In this document: positions 60,231-64,000 of the stretch, piece after piece
How the letters are laid out: each line of letters starts with the position of its first letter
How positions within the stretch are numbered: position 1 is the first letter of the stretch
Assembly (NCBI GenBank): GCA_964636865.1
Contig: CAZWVJ010000002.1
Location: 62,001-126,000 of the forward strand
Reading direction: 5' to 3'
Source: B1SED10-75 sp964636865
GTDB taxonomy: Bacteria > Bacillota > Dethiobacteria > DTU022 > PWGO01
DNA: 64,000 nucleotides
The notes under the pieces: model-generated
What the model was told of the DNA's origin: nothing
Seen by the model: only the letters and a program-made list of their open reading frames with translations
Databases searched by the model: none
Position numbers and translations under genes: made by a program

Positions 60231-60722
60231 TCAGTCTTCATCTTTCCAGGGCAGATCGGCCAGGGTTACTGAATTCTCGCTTCCGCTGCCATCCAATCCA
60301 ATTACATAACCTCCAATTCCGTCAGGCGCATAAACAGTTCCCCGGTAAGTCCCGGTCTCCGGCACGTAATCCACGCCATAAAATTCACCGGCTACGGGTT
60401 CAACGGGTTCTATAAACCTAAGCATTGCTTCAGGAGCATCTTCAGCCCAGTTATTCGTTCTAAAAATCATATCATCTCCAAATTCTTCTTCCAAACCCTC
60501 GGAACCTCCGTACTGGGCCTGCAGCTGCGTAAGGGCACTGTCTATGTTCCGTAAGTTTGCTTCCACAGCGCTCCTTTCCACGCCATCGGTTATGGCATTG
60601 TATATGGGTACAGCAATGGCTACCAGGATTCCGATAATAACGACTACCACCATCAGCTCTACCAGGGTAAAGCCGTCACGGCTGTTACGCATTGCCTTTG
60701 ACCATTTGCCAATCTCCAGCAT
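60231..60722 (-). CDS. Type IV pilin (PilA-like)
   Basis: 163 residues. Leader ending SRDG|FTLVELMVVVVIIGILVAIAVPIYNAITDGVE, the classic type IVa pilin motif with Glu5, then NLRNIDSALTQLQAQYGG and a short beta domain that ends LADLPWKDED. The start at 60722 follows GGGGATAAT. A candidate major pilin: it has its own promoter (60844-60873) and an end hairpin, apart from the minor-pilin operon. Confidence 0.9.
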   Translation of the reverse strand: MLEIGKWSKAMRNSRDGFTLVELMVVVVIIGILVAIAVPIYNAITDGVERSAVEANLRNIDSALTQLQAQYGGSEGLEEEFGDDMIFRTNNWAEDAPEAMLRFIEPVEPVAGEFYGVDYVPETGTYRGTVYAPDGIGGYVIGLDGSGSENSVTLADLPWKDED

Positions 60723-60843
60723 ATTATCCCCACTTTCTTAATTAGATAATTAAGAGTTTACCTTAATAACTCGTAGTTATCCCTTCACTTTGGGCAAATC
60801 CAAGATTTTCCTCAAGTACATAGTAAATTTTTAACTTAGTAAC

Positions 60844-60873
60844 ATTATAACATATGGCAGAAGATTTTGGCAA
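60844..60873 (-). promoter_or_regulatory. Promoter of the pilin gene
   Basis: Minus-strand TTGCCA, 18 bases, TATAAT. The spacer sequence CTTCTGCCATATG recurs in altered form (CTTCTGCATGTGG) upstream of the degenerate pilin copy at 61380. Confidence 0.6.
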
Positions 60874-60909
60874 CTTAAAATTTGTCTTAATTTTTTTTCA
60901 TTATGGCGA

Positions 60910-61380
60910 TTAAGTGCCGTTATTCCTCCAGGGAAGCTCGGCCAGATACTCTCCATCTAAAGTTTGCCCGCCAGCCTCACCGTAAACAACCCCGCGGTAA
61001 GCTTCTCTGTCGCCTTCTCCAACGAGTTCTATGTCGTAGTCTTCTTCAGCTACAGGATCAATGGGCTCTATCAAACCACTCACTGCTTCTATGCCTTCAT
61101 CGAGATCCAAATCTCTACACTCCAGTGCCCGCAACTGCATGATGGCACTGTCAATAGTCCTTAAATTTGCTTCCACGGCACTTTGCTCCGCACCTTCAGT
61201 GATGGAGTTATATACCGGTATGGCAATACCTACCAGAATGGAAATAATAATAACCACAACCATCAACTCCACCAGAGTAAAAAGCATCCCCCCAACTTTC
61301 AACTTTAAGCTTTGCCAACTGCCTGTGTTCGAACAATTTAACCCCCGCTTTCCAGTTTTTTGTATTTCTTCTGAAAGCAT
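60910..61380 (-). pseudogene. Pilin paralogue with a damaged leader
   Basis: Up to 156 residues. From LFTLVELMVVVIIISILVGIAIPVYNSITEGAE onward it matches the pilin at 60231, but the residues before Phe read GGML instead of G, so the prepilin peptidase site (Gly at -1) is lost or moved. The sequence around 61380 resembles the pilin promoter region rather than coding sequence, so the true start is unclear; an ATG directly after GGGGGG gives MLFTLVELM with no leader. The C-terminal domain is intact and close to the partial pilin at the right edge. Decaying copy or variable-pilin donor. Confidence 0.55.
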
Positions 61381-61489
61381 ACCACATGCAGAAGGTTTTG
61401 AAAAGTTAAAATTTATATTTTTTATTATGGATATTCATATTTATTAATGCTCGTGAATTATTTTTACCGGAAAAAATTGCTCAAAAGGA

Positions 61490-63265
61490 CTATCTGATAA
61501 ACTCTATGCCCCGCACTACAGCATCCGAAACCGCATCTTCTCCACCAAACACCGTCACGTTTGCCAGAGTTTCTTCCATGCGGAAATAAGCAGTTGACTC
61601 TTGAGGGAGGTTCTCCCGGGCAGTCAAGAGAACCGGAGCTTCATGGAGAGCGGCATAAACACCCCCACTCAAAGCATCGGGGTAACTAAAACCCGTAGCC
61701 AAAGTTGCTTTTTGCGGTTCCGAAAAGAATTCGCTGGCTATCTCTACGGCAGTTTCCCAGCGGTTTTGACCAAAAATCCTTTCCGTTCCCCCGGCATCTT
61801 CTTTAACACTGCTGCTTACCGCGTACTCGCCGCCGATAACATTTATCCGGGTTATGCTTTCTGCGTGCTCTTCCAAATAATACTCCGTATGGGCGCTTAA
61901 TTCATAAGGGTCAGTAAGAAGAATGGGGGCACTTCTCACTGCCGCAGGCCCGGAAGCAGATAGGGCGTCGGCAAACCCCATTCCGGAAGTCAAAAAAACC
62001 TCTTCGGAGTCTGCCGTAAGTTCTTTCGCTATCTCAACCGCCGTGGCATAGCGGTTTTCACCTGCCAGGCGTTCTATCTCATAATCCTGCTCCAATTTTT
62101 CTTCCACCTCGGAAGAAATCGCGGCGGTCCCGCCAAGAATGTAAACGGTATCCCCTTCCGACAAAAGGCGCTCCAATTCATGGGTAACTGCGTCGGGTAT
62201 TTGTTCCGAGAGGCTGAGCAAAATGGGTCCTCCTTTTTCATAAGCAAGGGGCACCCCGGCTAAAACATCGGGAAAGTCATCTCCGCGGGCCAGCACCACC
62301 GAATCGGCTTGATGGGGAAAAGCTTCCTCGCTGATTTCTACCGCCGTTTCATAGCGCTGGGAACCGTAAATGCGGTTAACGTCTATTCCGGGTTCATAAT
62401 CATATTCCATCTCATAAATTCCAAACTCATCCGGCTCTCCGGAAACCGGAATTTCAGCTTGCATATTTACCGCCGCTCGGACGCCATGGTTGGCACTGCC
62501 GGCACCACTATAGTAGTCAAATGCACCCTCCCTGTTGATGTTGCAGATATAATTAGGCCCTCCGGCATAAGGGGAACGAGTCCAATACCACCTGGTTCCC
62601 AACCGCGGAAGTTCCGCAATCCGCACTCCATCTTCAGCTTCTTCAAAATAAGGGTAAGCCGCGCCGATTTCATAAGTGTGATCATGTTTGGTGTCGCCCA
62701 TTTCCGTGCCGGAAGGCACAAACACTTTGTCTTCCGTGCGGTATGAACTGCCGCCCCATTCTTTATTGGGCACGGATGTAGGAATAATCCCCCTTTTAAA
62801 GGTGTCTGAAAAGGCCTCAAAGAAACCTTCGCCGGCGTGAATGCCCTCGCTGTTCAGCCAGGGACGCAGGCCGCGCTCGGCTGAATCATGGGTACCGCTT
62901 TCACCCCAGTGGTTAAAACCGTCCTCATGTTCATGGGTGCTGTCATCAAAAGTATGCATACCGATAAGTTCTTCCGAAAGGAGGGTAACCCCGCCTTCAC
63001 CGTAATGATCCCCGGCCACCACGATCCAAGTTACGGGTTTGACCACATCACCTTCATAGGCAGTGTAGTTAACGCCGGTGCGATATTCCCACTCCCAACT
63101 GTTATCCACCACCCGGTCGCCGATATCCAAATCGCCCAGAGGCTGGGCGCCTATTTCTGTTTCCTCCTCCTCTTCCGCCGGCGCCACCGGCACTGCCAGC
63201 GAACAGGCAAATACAACAAAAACTGCCATAGTTAAAATTAACTTCAAGTTACCTTTTAAATTCAT
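61490..63265 (-). CDS. Secreted DUF6273 protein with three CWB2 domains
   Basis: 591 residues from the ATG at 63265 (site GGGGAGGAG). Signal peptide about 5-30 (LILTMAVFVVFACSLAVPVAPA), an acidic stretch, a DUF6273-like domain (about 45-270: PVTWIVVAGDHYGEGGVTLLS, LRPWLNSEGIHAGEGFFEAF, RWYWTRSPYAGG, GVRAAVNM) related to formylglycine-enzyme/C-type-lectin folds, then three CWB2 domains (about 300-591). A surface protein with a probable ligand-binding head. It lies between two pilin copies. Confidence 0.88.
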   Translation of the reverse strand: MNLKGNLKLILTMAVFVVFACSLAVPVAPAEEEEETEIGAQPLGDLDIGDRVVDNSWEWEYRTGVNYTAYEGDVVKPVTWIVVAGDHYGEGGVTLLSEELIGMHTFDDSTHEHEDGFNHWGESGTHDSAERGLRPWLNSEGIHAGEGFFEAFSDTFKRGIIPTSVPNKEWGGSSYRTEDKVFVPSGTEMGDTKHDHTYEIGAAYPYFEEAEDGVRIAELPRLGTRWYWTRSPYAGGPNYICNINREGAFDYYSGAGSANHGVRAAVNMQAEIPVSGEPDEFGIYEMEYDYEPGIDVNRIYGSQRYETAVEISEEAFPHQADSVVLARGDDFPDVLAGVPLAYEKGGPILLSLSEQIPDAVTHELERLLSEGDTVYILGGTAAISSEVEEKLEQDYEIERLAGENRYATAVEIAKELTADSEEVFLTSGMGFADALSASGPAAVRSAPILLTDPYELSAHTEYYLEEHAESITRINVIGGEYAVSSSVKEDAGGTERIFGQNRWETAVEIASEFFSEPQKATLATGFSYPDALSGGVYAALHEAPVLLTARENLPQESTAYFRMEETLANVTVFGGEDAVSDAVVRGIEFIR

Positions 63266-63294
63266 TCTACTTCTCCTCCCCATAATTTTTGGGT

Positions 63295-63323
63295 ATTATA
63301 GTTTGCTCAGTTTTATTTGTATA
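63295..63323 (-). promoter_or_regulatory. Possible promoter of the DUF6273/CWB2 gene
   Basis: Minus-strand TATACA, 17 bases, TATAAT, about 23 bases before the start's ribosome site. Confidence 0.5.
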
Positions 63324-63417
63324 TGTTTGAGTTTTTCTATGGAGAAGTGTAATATTCCTGCCCCATAATCGAAGAAAATACCGATTGCCCTGAAACTCGG
63401 CAAAAGTTACCAGAAGA

Positions 63418-63443
63418 AAGTTAACAAGTTAACACACAGTGTT
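63418..63443 (-). repeat. Short GTTAAC repeat, partial copy 3 of the dispersed element
   Basis: AAGTTAACAAGTTAACACAC then AGTGTT: the same terminal 25 bases as in the two long copies at 877-1045 and 7148-7329. The rest of the element is missing or too changed to align. Confidence 0.65.
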
Positions 63444-63500
63444 TATCAGTGATTATTAAAAGGCACCGGGATATAATACAGGTCTTCTTTCTTTCAAAAA

Positions 63501-63538
63501 AAGCACCTCCCGCTATACATCGATAACGGGAGGTGCTT
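63501..63538. terminator. Terminator after the right-edge pilin
   Basis: AAGCACCTCCCG paired with CGGGAGGTGCTT; A-run on the left, TTTC on the right. Strong on the minus strand (T7). Confidence 0.85.
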
Positions 63539-63570
63539 TCCATTTCAATCATTTCTTGCTGCATGTGTCA

Positions 63571-63590
63571 ATAAGTTAACACACAATATT
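63571..63590 (-). repeat. Short GTTAAC repeat, partial copy 4
   Basis: ATAAGTTAACACACAATATT: one GTTAAC and the CACA end, as in the other copies but with only a single GTTAAC and a changed last part. Confidence 0.5.
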
Positions 63591-63672
63591 GATTAGTAAT
63601 TATTATTCCAATGTTACCTATTATTTATTACCAGGTCAGAAGAACTTGGCACTTAATATTTTTTATTATTTT

Positions 63673-64000
63673 TTACCACGCTACACCACTATCTTCAGCA
63701 TCCCAGGGAAGTTCGGCCAGATAATCTCCTTCTAAAGTTTTCCCGCCTGCTACACCGTAAACCACCCCACGGTAAGCTTCTCTGTCGTCTTCTTCAACCA
63801 TTTCTATGTCGTAGTCTTCTCCAGCAGCAGAATCAATGGGCTCTAATAAATCACTTACTGCCTCTATGCCTTCATCGAGGTCCAAATCTCTACACCCCAA
63901 TGCCTGCAGTTGCATGATGGCACTGTCAATAGTCCTTAAATTTGCTTCCACGGCACTTTGCTCCGTGCTATCTGTAACAGTGCTGTAGATGGGTATGGAA
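63673..64000 (-). CDS. Type IV pilin paralogue, N-terminus cut by window edge
   Basis: 109 visible residues, starting ...SIPIYSTVTDSTEQSAVEANLRTIDSAIMQL, i.e. from the end of the pilin helix on. The rest (CRDLDLDEGIEAVSDLLEPID, REAYRGVVYGVAGGKTLEG, LAELPWDAED) is very close to the degenerate copy at 60910-61380. The leader lies beyond position 64000, so its function cannot be judged. It probably is the parent or sister of the damaged copy. Confidence 0.85.
   Translation of the reverse strand, partial: SIPIYSTVTDSTEQSAVEANLRTIDSAIMQLQALGCRDLDLDEGIEAVSDLLEPIDSAAGEDYDIEMVEEDDREAYRGVVYGVAGGKTLEGDYLAELPWDAEDSGVAW

Noticed and set aside
63418..63590. Regular GTTAAC repeats as a CRISPR array
   Set aside because: Only two short, unequal copies with a terminator between them; no spacer-repeat regularity and no cas genes.

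Overview
The window reads as chromosome of an anaerobic, low-GC Gram-positive bacterium of the Clostridia/Peptococcia type. The signs are strong AGGAGG ribosome sites, an IspH-S1 fusion, RemA, a Cse60-like sporulation protein, CWB2 cell-wall-binding proteins, two tungsten-type aldehyde:ferredoxin oxidoreductases (AOR) and many flavin/FeS dehydrogenase genes. I cannot name the species; a syntrophic or alkaliphilic clostridial relative is a guess. No phage, integrase, intact transposase or CRISPR array was seen.

Layout. 1-6 kb: a minus-strand catabolic operon (SCP2-like lipid-binding protein, VAO-type flavoprotein, CCG-domain FeS protein, a truncated flavoprotein copy, a second flavoprotein, then AOR cut by the left edge). 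6-7.3 kb: a TetR gene and a repeated structured element. 7.3-11.4 kb: mtaB and a two-gene AGPS-like flavoprotein/FeS operon. 11.7-14.4 kb: a GGDEF+HD-GYP protein behind a cyclic-di-GMP-I riboswitch, next to remA. 14.7-19.4 kb (plus strand): BCCT transporter, tRNA-Pro, membrane diguanylate cyclase, citrate synthase. 19.4-22.6 kb: radical SAM protein, polytopic membrane protein and two SMR-like proteins without the usual glutamate. 22.7-29.4 kb: two large CWB2 surface proteins with a Cse60-like gene between them. 29.9-34 kb: MoaD-like protein, second AOR and a divergent acyl-CoA dehydrogenase. 34-37.7 kb: a GT4/toroid fusion and a GH130 protein. 37.9-53.9 kb: ordinary housekeeping genes (plsY, der, DUF512 protein, ispH-rpsA, plsC, cmk, aroH, rluB-like, scpB, scpA, trpS, site-2 protease, DHH-CBS-tRNA nucleotidyltransferase). 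54-55 kb: DUF3048 protein. 55.4-64 kb: type IV pilus minor-pilin operon behind a second c-di-GMP-I riboswitch, a DUF5658-like protein, pilins (one with a damaged leader motif, one cut by the right edge) and a third CWB2 protein.

How it fits together. Cyclic-di-GMP is the clearest theme. The window encodes one cyclase with six membrane spans, one combined cyclase/phosphodiesterase controlled by its own c-di-GMP riboswitch, and pilus assembly genes under a second riboswitch. RemA, a matrix regulator in Bacillus, sits next to the first circuit, and three CWB2 surface proteins fit a sessile/adhesive programme. The second theme is anaerobic oxidation of hydrophobic alcohols, aldehydes or acids by flavoprotein, CCG-FeS and AOR modules. 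Best candidates for something undescribed are the radical SAM/SMR-like cluster, the repeated hairpin element found after two genes, the two riboswitch expression platforms, and the flavoprotein-AOR-SCP2 operon.
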